Below, in pieces: positions 1 through 6,904 of a stretch of DNA of 18,068 nt. Source of the stretch: an uncultured Oscillospiraceae bacterium (GTDB lineage Bacteria; Bacillota; Clostridia; Oscillospirales; Acutalibacteraceae); the NCBI GenBank assembly GCA_900541565.1, contig UQKB01000030.1, positions 1 through 18,068 on the forward strand, given 5' to 3'. The first letter of the stretch is position 1. Each line of letters starts with the position of its first letter. Both the position numbers and the translations under genes were made by a program. The notes beneath the pieces were generated by a model, which saw only the letters and a list, made by a program, of their open reading frames with translations, had not been told where the DNA came from and made no database searches.

Positions 1-2383
1 ACGGCTCCGTCGGTTGTGGCTCCGTTGGTTCTGGTTCTGTCGGCTGTGGCTCTGTTGGCTGCGGTTCCGTTGGCTGTGGATCGGTCGGCATGGTTGCATC
101 GTTAAAGACCTTGCCAATATCATATTGGGTTGACATCTTTGCAAGATACTTTTGCACTTCCAGAACGTCTGCAATTTCAATGTTGCCGTTTCTGTCCACA
201 TCGCCCGCGGTCATTTGCAGCTGTGTAAGAGTAGTCATCATTGCCATGCTGCGCTGCATGATTAATATGTCTTCCAGCGTAATTTCATCATCAAACGTAA
301 CGTCGCCAAGCATATAGCGTTCGCCTGCCGGAGGTTCCGTCGGTTCCGGTTCTGTGGGTTGTGGCTCGGTTGGCTCCGGTTCTGTGGGTTGTGGGTCAGT
401 CGGATTTGAATCTATATATTCCTGCCATTGACCGTTTTGATAAACCATGGAAAAGCCGTCAAGCACCATACCGGGCTCGTCTTGCGCGGGAATCTGCGGG
501 CCGGAGTAGCCTGCGGTAAAGAGGACGTTGCCGTTTTCCAATTCTTCCGGAACTTCATATTCATAAAGGCCTTCGCTGTTTTGTGTCATAGCAACACCGG
601 GCCATGCTGCGTTTTCCACAACGGTCGCACCGCTGTCGTTATACATATAACAGTATACGTTGTTCCAGTTTGTCTGGCTGTTGTCAAAATATACATAGGT
701 GGAGGTGTTTAAAACCTTCGTAAATGTGTAGGTAGCGTCTGTGGTTGTTTCCCCGTCTGTTGCCGTAAGATTTACGCGGATTGACGTTCCCACCGGGACA
801 CCAGCGCCAATTGTAATTTGTGCGGTATCCGTATAGGTGATAATCTGGCCGTTATCGATTTGGTACGTACCGGAGGTTGCATTGGTAAGGCCCAGGGTAA
901 GCGTAAGCGTTTCTGTTTTAAAATTACCGCCCTGCTTGGAGATTGTGTTTTTCGGCTCTGTTACGGCGTTATACACGACCGCGATACCGTCGCTTCCGAC
1001 TGTTCCGCTGATCGTGCCGTTTGCTACGGTAAATATATTGCCGGTTATCTGGTCTGTATATGTACCCGAAGCCATCCTGTTTGCCTTTAAGCTGACAGAA
1101 CCGCCGCCGTTGAGTTTGGAAATAACAACCCCGGTTGTGCCGCGCTCATTATAGGCGACACTGCCGCTGGAGGCCAGATATTCGCTTTGTCCGATAAAGT
1201 AGTTGTGGAATTTATTGACCTCTGCAACAGATTTGTCCTTCCAGGTTGTGTCTGTGCTGGCATCCCCCATCTTTGCAGCGGGGCGCGCAAAAAACAGCGC
1301 AGTTGCACCGTTGCGGGAGCCCACCATCGCCCAGGCCTGCTTGATTTTTGCATTGGAAATGCCGGACGTATTGCCGGAGCTGCCCATGTAGGTGTCGTGA
1401 GATTCCGCCCAGAGAACCACCTTGTTTGGCGCAGCGCCGATGCTGTAATATGAAGTAGCTGCACCGGAGGCGTTGCCGCTGTTTACATTGGCAAGAATGC
1501 CGTCGCCGGTGCGGTTGTCGGTTACGCTCATATATTGCGTATAATTGGAAATGGCGGTAGACGCAGTGTTTAGGATTTCCCCATAATAGAAAATATCCTT
1601 GCCGCCGGCATGGCTTTTGGAGCCGTTGATCACGGTCGGCCAGAACTGGCTGCCGCAGCCGCTGTCGTTTGGCAGTTCAATATGCTTGGCGGCATCAAAC
1701 CGGAAACCGTCTGCGCCCAGGTCGATACAGGTGTTCAGAAGGCTTAAAACCATCTGCTGGATATCGCTGTTGCCTGTGTTGAGGTCCGGCTGGGTGATGG
1801 AGCCCTGCGTCATGTCGTAACGGCTGCCGTCGTTTGCCCAGATATTGTTGACATGCCAGTAGCTGTTGTTATTGCGAATGTTTGCATCGATCTGCGGGGA
1901 GCGGTTGCTTGCACTGTTGCCGGAACCGCTTGCGTCTGCCATGTGGTTTGCAACGATATCCACAATGATCTTTATGCCGTATTTTTCGGCTTCGTCGCAC
2001 ATGGCTTTAAATTCGGCTTTTGTGCCCAGCCAGGTGTTGCCGTCGCTGAAGCTTAGGGATATGGGTTGGTATAGCTTCCACCACTGGCCTTTTACGTCTG
2101 TGTAGCTTGCGCTGTAGTCTTTTGGCCTTTGCACAGGGGATGTTTGCACGCTGCTGTAGCCAGCCTGCGCAATGGCCTGCATATTGGCCTTAATGTTGTT
2201 GTAAGACCAGTTCCAGGCATGCAAAATTACACCGTCCTGGGTTTTTTCCGCAAGACCGTAGTCTGTTGCGGCGGTTGCTTCCGTCTGCTCCGGCGCCGCA
2301 GACACCGTTACAGCAGGAAGTGCGAACATGGCGATTGCCATGCATAGGGTAAGGATTAAACTGGTTGTTTTTTTCAAAATCAT
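1..2383 (-). CDS. Secreted alpha-amylase (GH13_28 type) with CBM26 and dockerin, 3' end outside window
   Basis: Endo-acting starch hydrolase, exported and probably docked to a cell-surface amylosome. 794 residues are visible, with no stop before the window edge. Order: signal peptide (1-29, ending VSA-A); GH13 catalytic domain (about 50-395) with VDIVANH at 141-147, GFRFDAAKH with nucleophile Asp230, YYGEI with acid/base Glu269 and AESHD with Asp330; beta C-domain to about 475; AmyE-like domain (485-555); complete CBM26 (562-655, YFDNSQ...WPG); PT-rich linker (661-686); type I dockerin (690-760); second PT-rich linker (766 onward). The catalytic motifs resemble B. subtilis AmyE, the basis for GH13_28. 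The start is fixed by GGAGGA six bases upstream. It is a tandem paralogue of the amylase gene upstream. The first dockerin calcium loop is imperfect (Thr at position 3). What follows the second linker is unknown. Confident in function; the subfamily is from memory. Confidence 0.95.
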   Translation of the reverse strand, partial: MILKKTTSLILTLCMAIAMFALPAVTVSAAPEQTEATAATDYGLAEKTQDGVILHAWNWSYNNIKANMQAIAQAGYSSVQTSPVQRPKDYSASYTDVKGQWWKLYQPISLSFSDGNTWLGTKAEFKAMCDEAEKYGIKIIVDIVANHMADASGSGNSASNRSPQIDANIRNNNSYWHVNNIWANDGSRYDMTQGSITQPDLNTGNSDIQQMVLSLLNTCIDLGADGFRFDAAKHIELPNDSGCGSQFWPTVINGSKSHAGGKDIFYYGEILNTASTAISNYTQYMSVTDNRTGDGILANVNSGNASGAATSYYSIGAAPNKVVLWAESHDTYMGSSGNTSGISNAKIKQAWAMVGSRNGATALFFARPAAKMGDASTDTTWKDKSVAEVNKFHNYFIGQSEYLASSGSVAYNERGTTGVVISKLNGGGSVSLKANRMASGTYTDQITGNIFTVANGTISGTVGSDGIAVVYNAVTEPKNTISKQGGNFKTETLTLTLGLTNATSGTYQIDNGQIITYTDTAQITIGAGVPVGTSIRVNLTATDGETTTDATYTFTKVLNTSTYVYFDNSQTNWNNVYCYMYNDSGATVVENAAWPGVAMTQNSEGLYEYEVPEELENGNVLFTAGYSGPQIPAQDEPGMVLDGFSMVYQNGQWQEYIDSNPTDPQPTEPEPTEPQPTEPEPTEPPAGERYMLGDVTFDDEITLEDILIMQRSMAMMTTLTQLQMTAGDVDRNGNIEIADVLEVQKYLAKMSTQYDIGKVFNDATMPTDPQPTEPQPTEPQPTEPEPTEPQPTEP
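2..88 (-). repeat. PTEPQ/PTEPE-encoding linker repeats, second linker
   Basis: Short in-frame repeats of roughly 15 bases encode a Pro-Thr-Glu-rich flexible linker after the dockerin of the partial amylase. The repeat continues to the window edge, so its full length is unknown. Such linkers separate modules in cellulosome and amylosome proteins. Confidence 0.85.
326..403 (-). repeat. PTEPQ/PTEPE-encoding linker repeats, first linker
   Basis: In-frame degenerate 15-base repeats encode the Pro-Thr-Glu linker between CBM26 and dockerin in the partial amylase. A longer 30-base unit can be seen twice. It matches the linker at the left window edge in both codon use and peptide. Confidence 0.85.
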
Positions 2384-2422
2384 CGCTATTCCTCCATTAT
2401 TTCAAGATAATCCTTATAAAAA

Positions 2423-2452
2423 AGTATATCATGAAAATATATTTGTTTTCAA
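2423..2452 (-). promoter_or_regulatory. Sigma-A promoter of the downstream amylase gene
   Basis: On the minus strand the -35 is TTGAAA (2447-2452) and the -10 is TATACT (2423-2428) with an 18-base spacer. It lies about 40 bases before the start codon and aligns with the promoter of the paralogous amylase. The leader between promoter and start (2384-2417) is nearly identical in both genes. Confidence 0.7.
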
Positions 2453-2517
2453 TTGCGCATATATGACAAAGATTTCTTTTTTTTCGTTACTTATCTCTAT
2501 TTTTTAGCAGATAAAAA

Positions 2518-2545
2518 CTTCCCGCATGCAAATGCATGCGGGAAG
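2518..2545 (-). terminator. Terminator after the upstream amylase gene
   Basis: A perfect 13-bp inverted repeat (CTTCCCGCATGCA and its complement) with only two bases between the arms is followed on the minus strand by TTTTTATC. It sits about 175 bases past the stop at 2719 and upstream of the next amylase promoter, so the two amylases probably form separate transcription units. The 2546-2718 stretch between holds nothing else I recognise. Confidence 0.8.
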
Positions 2546-2718
2546 CCAATACAATAGAACGGTTTTTCAAAAAGATAAAGATAAGGATTTATCTTGGCAT
2601 TTTATTTGCCTTTTACCGGATTGCCGGAAGGGCAATTATAGCATGCCGAGAGAATATGTCCGGCAAACGAAAAAGCTGTTTTACAAAAGCGTTTCAGTAA
2701 CTGTAAAAGGGCTGTTCG

Positions 2719-5700
2719 TTAAAAAATTTTCCCAATTTCGTCGTTTATGGTAATTCTTGAAAAATATTGCTGGACGATAAGGATGTCGGCCAGATTAACC
2801 TCGCCGCTTCTGTTGACATCGGCGCTTAAGACCTGCAGCGGTGTGAACTGGACTTTATTTGAAAGATACATTTGCATATAAAGCACGTCGTCCAGCGAAA
2901 TTTTTAAATCCCCGTTGCTGTCACCAAGCATATATTTTTCTCCTTCCGGGACGGTAGGCACGGTGGGGGTTGTTGGGTCGTCTTCATCGTCCGGGTCCGT
3001 GGGGGCGGTTGGGCGAATGGGATCCGAGCCGATATATTCTGCCCATTTCCCGTCCTGATAGATCATCGACGTGCCGGAAAGCTGCATGCCGGGTTCTTCC
3101 TGTCCGGGGATTTGCAGACCGTCCATACCAGCTGTAAACAGAACACAGCAGTTGTCTTCAAATTCTTCCGGGACCTCGTAGCTGTAAAGATTATCGTTTT
3201 CTTTTGTCATCAATTCACCAGGCCATGGCGCGTTTTCCGGAGCTGCCGCGCTGGAAGAAAGAACCCTTGCAGTTGTGGACATTGTGTGGATGGCCATAGC
3301 GGCGGCATCCCAGGCGTTGGCGTTGTACTTGCCGTCTGTCTGGGTACCGTCAAGCCAATAGCCCTCGGCACCAAGCGAAAGGTCGACCGTTTGCGCGCTG
3401 CCGTTATTAAATACAACGCTGGTTGCACCGGAGGGGATATCGATCTGATAATTTCCCTTACCTTCAAAATTGCTTTCAAACCACGTCATGTTGGAACCGG
3501 GCCATTCTGCGCCGCAGGTGCCGCTTTCGTTAAAGAAATAAGCGTTGACATTACCCCAGCCAAGGCTGTCTGTAAATTTGATCGTACCGGAAAAGCCCCC
3601 ACCGCCGGTATTTCCGCCGGAATCGCCGCCCATGGCGGCGGCATCCCAGGTGTTGGCGTTGTACTTGCCGTCTGTCTGAGAACCGTCAAGCCAATAGCCC
3701 TCGGCACCAAGCGAAAGGTCGACCGTTTGCGCGCTGCCGTTATTAAATACAACGCTGGTTGCACCGGAGGGGATATCGATCTGATAATTTCCCTTACCTT
3801 CAAAATTGCTTTCAAACCACGTCATGTTGGAACCGGGCCATTCTGCGCCGCAGGTGCCGCTTTCGTTAAAGAAATAAGCGTTGACATTACCCCAGCCAAG
3901 GCTGTCTGTAAATTTAATGGTATTTGAAAAACCACCGCCGGTATTTCCGCCGGAATCGCCGCCGCCAATATCGTCTCCACCGCTGCTGCCGGTGTTTTTA
4001 TAGATATAGCAGTAAACCTGGCTCCAGCCCTCCTGACTGTTGTCAAAATATACGCGGGTAACGGCGTTGGGATCTTTTTTAAAGAATGTGTAGGTTTCTT
4101 CTGTTGTGGCCGCACCATCAGTAGCTGTGACCTTCAGTGTGATTTCTGTGTTAACAGGTACGTTTTTTCCGATTGTGACCGTTGTATCGCCACGGTATGT
4201 TTGCACAGCGCCGTTATCGATTTGATACGTGCCGGAGGTGGCGTTGGAAAGGCCAAGGCTTACTTTGAGCGTATCTGTGCGGAACGTAAATTTACCGTCT
4301 TCCGGACTTACCGTATTTTTGGGCTCTGTGACCGCATTATATACAACGGCGATGCCCGTACTGCCAATTTGTCCTTTGATTTGTCCGCCCGAAACGGTAA
4401 ACGTATTGCCGGAAATCTGGTCTGTGTATGTGCCGTCTTTCATTTTATTGGCTTTTACGTTTACAGAGGCGGAGTTACCGCTTACGTTTACCAAAACAAC
4501 GCCGCTTGTACCGCGCTCGTTATAGGCAATACTGCCGCTGGAGGCCAGATATTCGGATTCTCCGCTAAAATAGTTGTGGAACTGGTTAACAGCGGTGACC
4601 TCTTTGCTTTTCCACTGGGTAGATTCGATGTTTCCAAGCGTGCCGCCGCGATATCCTCTTGAGCGTGCATAATAAAGTGCCGTTGCGCCGTTTCTTGAAC
4701 CGACCATGGCCCACGCCTTGTTGATGTTTGCATCGCTTACGCCGGTTGATTCTCTTGATTCGTTGGAATAGGTGTCGTGCGATTCGGCCCACAAGACAAT
4801 TTTGCTTGCGGATTGTCCCGTATTGTAATGCGGCGTTGCCGCGCCGGAGGCATTTCCGCCTGCCACAGCGCTGCGGATGTTATTGCCGGTTGTGTTGTCC
4901 GTAATGCTCATGTATTTTGTATAGGAGCCGTAGCTGCGGCCGCTTCCGGGAGTGTTGAGGATTTCGCCGTAGTTGTACAGCTCATCGTATGTTCCCTTTG
5001 AAGCGTAGTACGATTTTGCAGCGTTCAGCACATTGGGCCAGAACTGGCTGCCGTTTGCGCCGTCGTCCGGCGTTTCAATATGTTTTGCAGCGTCCCACCG
5101 GAACCCGTCGGCACCGTTATCTATGCATTCCTTGAGAAAAGAAATCACCCTGTTTTGCACTCTGCTGTCCTCTGTTCGGAGGTCTGGCATGCCAATCTGG
5201 CCTTTTACCACGTTATAAGCGTTTCCATCGTGTTGGTTTCCTTCGTTGTGGAACAGCCAGTTGTTTGCAATTTCGGGCTCATACTGGTATGCCCTGTCGC
5301 AAAGGTTCGTCCAGTCGGTTCTGTTTCCCAGATGGTTTGCGACAACGTCTACAATAATGCGGATTCCGTATTTATGAGCTTCATCGCACATTGCTTTAAA
5401 GTCCGCTTTATTGCCAAGCGCGCTTCCGCCGGTGTTGTCAATGGTAAAGCCGGCCGGCTGGTAAAATACCCACCAGTTTCCAACGCTTACATTCTTTGTG
5501 TTTTCCTTGGCAATCTGGATAGGTGACGTTTGGATTGCGGTGTAGCCGCTTTCCGCAATCGTTTTCATCTGTGCTTTGATGTTGTTGAACGACCAGTTCC
5601 AGGCGTGCAGGATAACACCTTCCTGAACGCTGTCTGCAAGGCCATAGTCCGCAGCAGCGGCGGGTTCGGTGTACTCCACGGCTGCGTTTACCGGCACAGC

Positions 5701-5769
5701 GGGGAGCACAAAGATGCTGACTGCCATGCAAAGCGTGACAATCAGACTAAGGGTTTTTTTCAAAATCAT
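2719..5769 (-). CDS. Secreted alpha-amylase (GH13_28 type) with nested starch-binding modules and dockerin
   Basis: Secreted starch hydrolase, probably part of an amylosome. Three ATGs in a row occur at 5775-5767. I choose the third (5769) because it lies six bases after GGAGGA, as in the paralogue, and gives MILKKTLSL; the protein is then 1016 residues. Order: signal peptide (1 to about 28); GH13 domain with VDVVANH, GFRWDAAKH (nucleophile Asp226), YGEIL (Glu269) and AESHD (Asp332); C-domain; AmyE-like domain (about 488-565); first part of a CBM26 (573-596, VYFDNSQ...YCYIY); Gly/Ser linker; two near-identical CBM26-like modules (about 614-712 and 726-824); second part of the first CBM26 (from about 838, SSSAAAPENAPWPG); acidic PT linker (914-943); dockerin (945-1016) with loops beginning GDSNGD and ADVNRSG. 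The catalytic residues are all present. The split CBM26 is an inference from alignment to the paralogue. Confidence 0.96.
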   Translation of the reverse strand: MILKKTLSLIVTLCMAVSIFVLPAVPVNAAVEYTEPAAAADYGLADSVQEGVILHAWNWSFNNIKAQMKTIAESGYTAIQTSPIQIAKENTKNVSVGNWWVFYQPAGFTIDNTGGSALGNKADFKAMCDEAHKYGIRIIVDVVANHLGNRTDWTNLCDRAYQYEPEIANNWLFHNEGNQHDGNAYNVVKGQIGMPDLRTEDSRVQNRVISFLKECIDNGADGFRWDAAKHIETPDDGANGSQFWPNVLNAAKSYYASKGTYDELYNYGEILNTPGSGRSYGSYTKYMSITDNTTGNNIRSAVAGGNASGAATPHYNTGQSASKIVLWAESHDTYSNESRESTGVSDANINKAWAMVGSRNGATALYYARSRGYRGGTLGNIESTQWKSKEVTAVNQFHNYFSGESEYLASSGSIAYNERGTSGVVLVNVSGNSASVNVKANKMKDGTYTDQISGNTFTVSGGQIKGQIGSTGIAVVYNAVTEPKNTVSPEDGKFTFRTDTLKVSLGLSNATSGTYQIDNGAVQTYRGDTTVTIGKNVPVNTEITLKVTATDGAATTEETYTFFKKDPNAVTRVYFDNSQEGWSQVYCYIYKNTGSSGGDDIGGGDSGGNTGGGFSNTIKFTDSLGWGNVNAYFFNESGTCGAEWPGSNMTWFESNFEGKGNYQIDIPSGATSVVFNNGSAQTVDLSLGAEGYWLDGSQTDGKYNANTWDAAAMGGDSGGNTGGGGFSGTIKFTDSLGWGNVNAYFFNESGTCGAEWPGSNMTWFESNFEGKGNYQIDIPSGATSVVFNNGSAQTVDLSLGAEGYWLDGTQTDGKYNANAWDAAAMAIHTMSTTARVLSSSAAAPENAPWPGELMTKENDNLYSYEVPEEFEDNCCVLFTAGMDGLQIPGQEEPGMQLSGTSMIYQDGKWAEYIGSDPIRPTAPTDPDDEDDPTTPTVPTVPEGEKYMLGDSNGDLKISLDDVLYMQMYLSNKVQFTPLQVLSADVNRSGEVNLADILIVQQYFSRITINDEIGKIF
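3301..3579 (-). repeat. Tandem starch-binding module, C-terminal copy
   Basis: This 279-base stretch repeats at an offset of 336 bases (112 codons) with only three mismatches by eye. It encodes a CBM26-like module with WPG and IDIPSGATSVVFNNG motifs. All three differences fall in two codons and change two residues, so the duplication looks very recent or recently converted. Confidence 0.95.
3637..3915 (-). repeat. Tandem starch-binding module, N-terminal copy
   Basis: Partner of the 3301-3579 copy, in the same frame. The two are joined by a GGDSGGNTGGG linker that is itself repeated before this module. Identity is about 99 percent over 279 bases by direct comparison. Confidence 0.95.
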
Positions 5770-5808
5770 CATCATTCCTCCATTATTTCAAGATAAATCC
5801 TTATTTTT

Positions 5809-5837
5809 AGAATAGCATGTTTTATTTTGCATTTAAA
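5809..5837 (-). promoter_or_regulatory. Sigma-A promoter of the upstream amylase gene
   Basis: On the minus strand the -35 is TTTAAA (5832-5837) and the -10 is TATTCT (5809-5814), spacer 17. It aligns position by position with the promoter of the paralogue. Downstream lies the shared leader AAGGATT(T)ATCTTGAAATAATGGAGGA. Further upstream (5838-6007) the DNA is AT-rich; apart from a short inverted repeat AAACT-tttt-AGTTT (5853-5866), nothing stands out. Confidence 0.65.
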
Positions 5838-6007
5838 TTGATTATATTTACAAACTTTTTAGTTTTTATTAGTAAAAATCACTATAACTTATTATGTAAA
5901 CACTTTTTTCTTATAGGGGTTATTAAAAGCAAAATAAACAAATTTCTTTATAATAATACAAAATTCGCGCAGTAAAGCGGGTGAAAAACGCCTTTTTTAT
6001 AAAAAAA

Positions 6008-6031
6008 GCGTTCCAGCTTTGGCTGGAACGC
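6008..6031 (-). terminator. Terminator of the radical SAM/DUF4130 operon
   Basis: Perfect 10-bp stem GCGTTCCAGC with a four-base loop, followed on the minus strand by seven T residues. It lies about 45 bases beyond the stop of the DUF4130 gene. Confidence 0.9.
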
Positions 6032-6073
6032 ATAAAAATTATATAGGCAAAGATGGTTTACGAAAGCTTCTAT

Positions 6074-6904
6074 TTAAAATCGTTTAGATAGGGCGTTTGT
6101 TTGATTACCAGCACCGCTGTTTTTAGCACCCTGTTTTGAAAAATCTGGTTTTCTTCTGTTGCAGAATTCGGTCATTACATCCCAATAGCGTTTGGGCATA
6201 TGCGCCATACGGCATTTGGGATTATACCGTTCCTTTATAGCGATGGCATCGTAATATTCACACCAAAGGTCGCGGTACAGTTGTTCTTCTTTGTCCGGTG
6301 CTTCCATTACAAAAGAATCGACCGGTACAATGGCCGACTGTCCGGGCCGGTAGACCAACGCCATACCGTGTGTTGCATCGTAGATCAGGAAAGCTTCCCC
6401 GGAGTACCGGTCTGTAAAATGCGGCGCGATAAGCGGAAGCACCTGGTTGCGCGGCTGGATTATGCTTGCCAGGACCTGTCCGGATGCGGAGAAACGGATA
6501 AACTGCTTATATCTGTGGCTTTCGTTTAACAAATGCCGCTGGGCTTTTAGTAAGATGGAGACGGTATCGTCTGCAAGGCAGCGCAGTATATCGGCTCCTA
6601 TGGAAAAGCCCTGCTGCAGAAATTGAAGCATGTAAAGCTCTTTTTGTTCTAAAAAGCTTAAATAGACGTTTTCCACCAGCCAGAGGGCTTCGCGCGATAG
6701 TTTCTGACAGATGCCGCGGCGTACGCGCCCTGCCTTTTTTAAATCTGTGTGAATGGAGCGGACAGGCCCGAGCGTAAGCTGCGGCGCGTGCATGGCGTGT
6801 ATGCCAAGCGGCGTTTCCCTTTTTTGAAAGCTTTCAAATACGCAACAAAAAAAGCCGTCCAGCGTGCCGTCATATTCATACGTTACGTTCCCGCATGCAA
6901 ACAT
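6074..6904 (-). CDS. DUF4130 (TIGR03915-type) DNA metabolism protein, partner of the radical SAM gene
   Basis: 276 residues. Recognised by the N-terminal YDGTLDGFFCCVFES (11-25), the FTDRYSGEAFLIYDATHGMA block (163-182) and the near-terminal AIKERYNPKCRMAHMPKRYW (222-241). These are hallmarks of the family that accompanies TIGR03916 radical SAM proteins, and that is fused to a uracil-DNA-glycosylase-like domain in other bacteria. No such glycosylase domain is seen here. The molecular function is not established; a role in DNA repair or modification is inferred from the company it keeps. The start is an ATG preceded by GAGGAGG at seven bases and overlaps the end of the radical SAM gene by 22 bases, so the two are cotranscribed and probably translationally coupled. 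It is the last gene before a strong terminator. Confidence 0.88.
   Translation of the reverse strand: MFACGNVTYEYDGTLDGFFCCVFESFQKRETPLGIHAMHAPQLTLGPVRSIHTDLKKAGRVRRGICQKLSREALWLVENVYLSFLEQKELYMLQFLQQGFSIGADILRCLADDTVSILLKAQRHLLNESHRYKQFIRFSASGQVLASIIQPRNQVLPLIAPHFTDRYSGEAFLIYDATHGMALVYRPGQSAIVPVDSFVMEAPDKEEQLYRDLWCEYYDAIAIKERYNPKCRMAHMPKRYWDVMTEFCNRRKPDFSKQGAKNSGAGNQTNALSKRF

Noticed and set aside
1..403. CRISPR-like or minisatellite array
   Set aside because: The repeats are in frame and encode Pro-Thr-Glu linkers of the amylase; they have no spacers.
2683..2698. Sequence resembling a catabolite-responsive element (AAAAGCGTTTCA)
   Set aside because: Only the core matches and it lies just downstream of the amylase stop codon, far from either amylase promoter, so a CcpA role is not supported.
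3112..3927. 271-residue plus-strand open frame with an internal repeat
   Set aside because: It lies antisense to the amylase and its repeat is the mirror of the duplicated starch-binding modules. No ribosome binding site, and the peptide resembles no family.
5985..6012. Alternative pairing AACGC-CTTTTTT with AAAAAAA-GCGTT next to the operon terminator
   Set aside because: Mostly A/T pairing that competes with the far more stable GCGTTCCAGC stem; probably chance from the T-tract.
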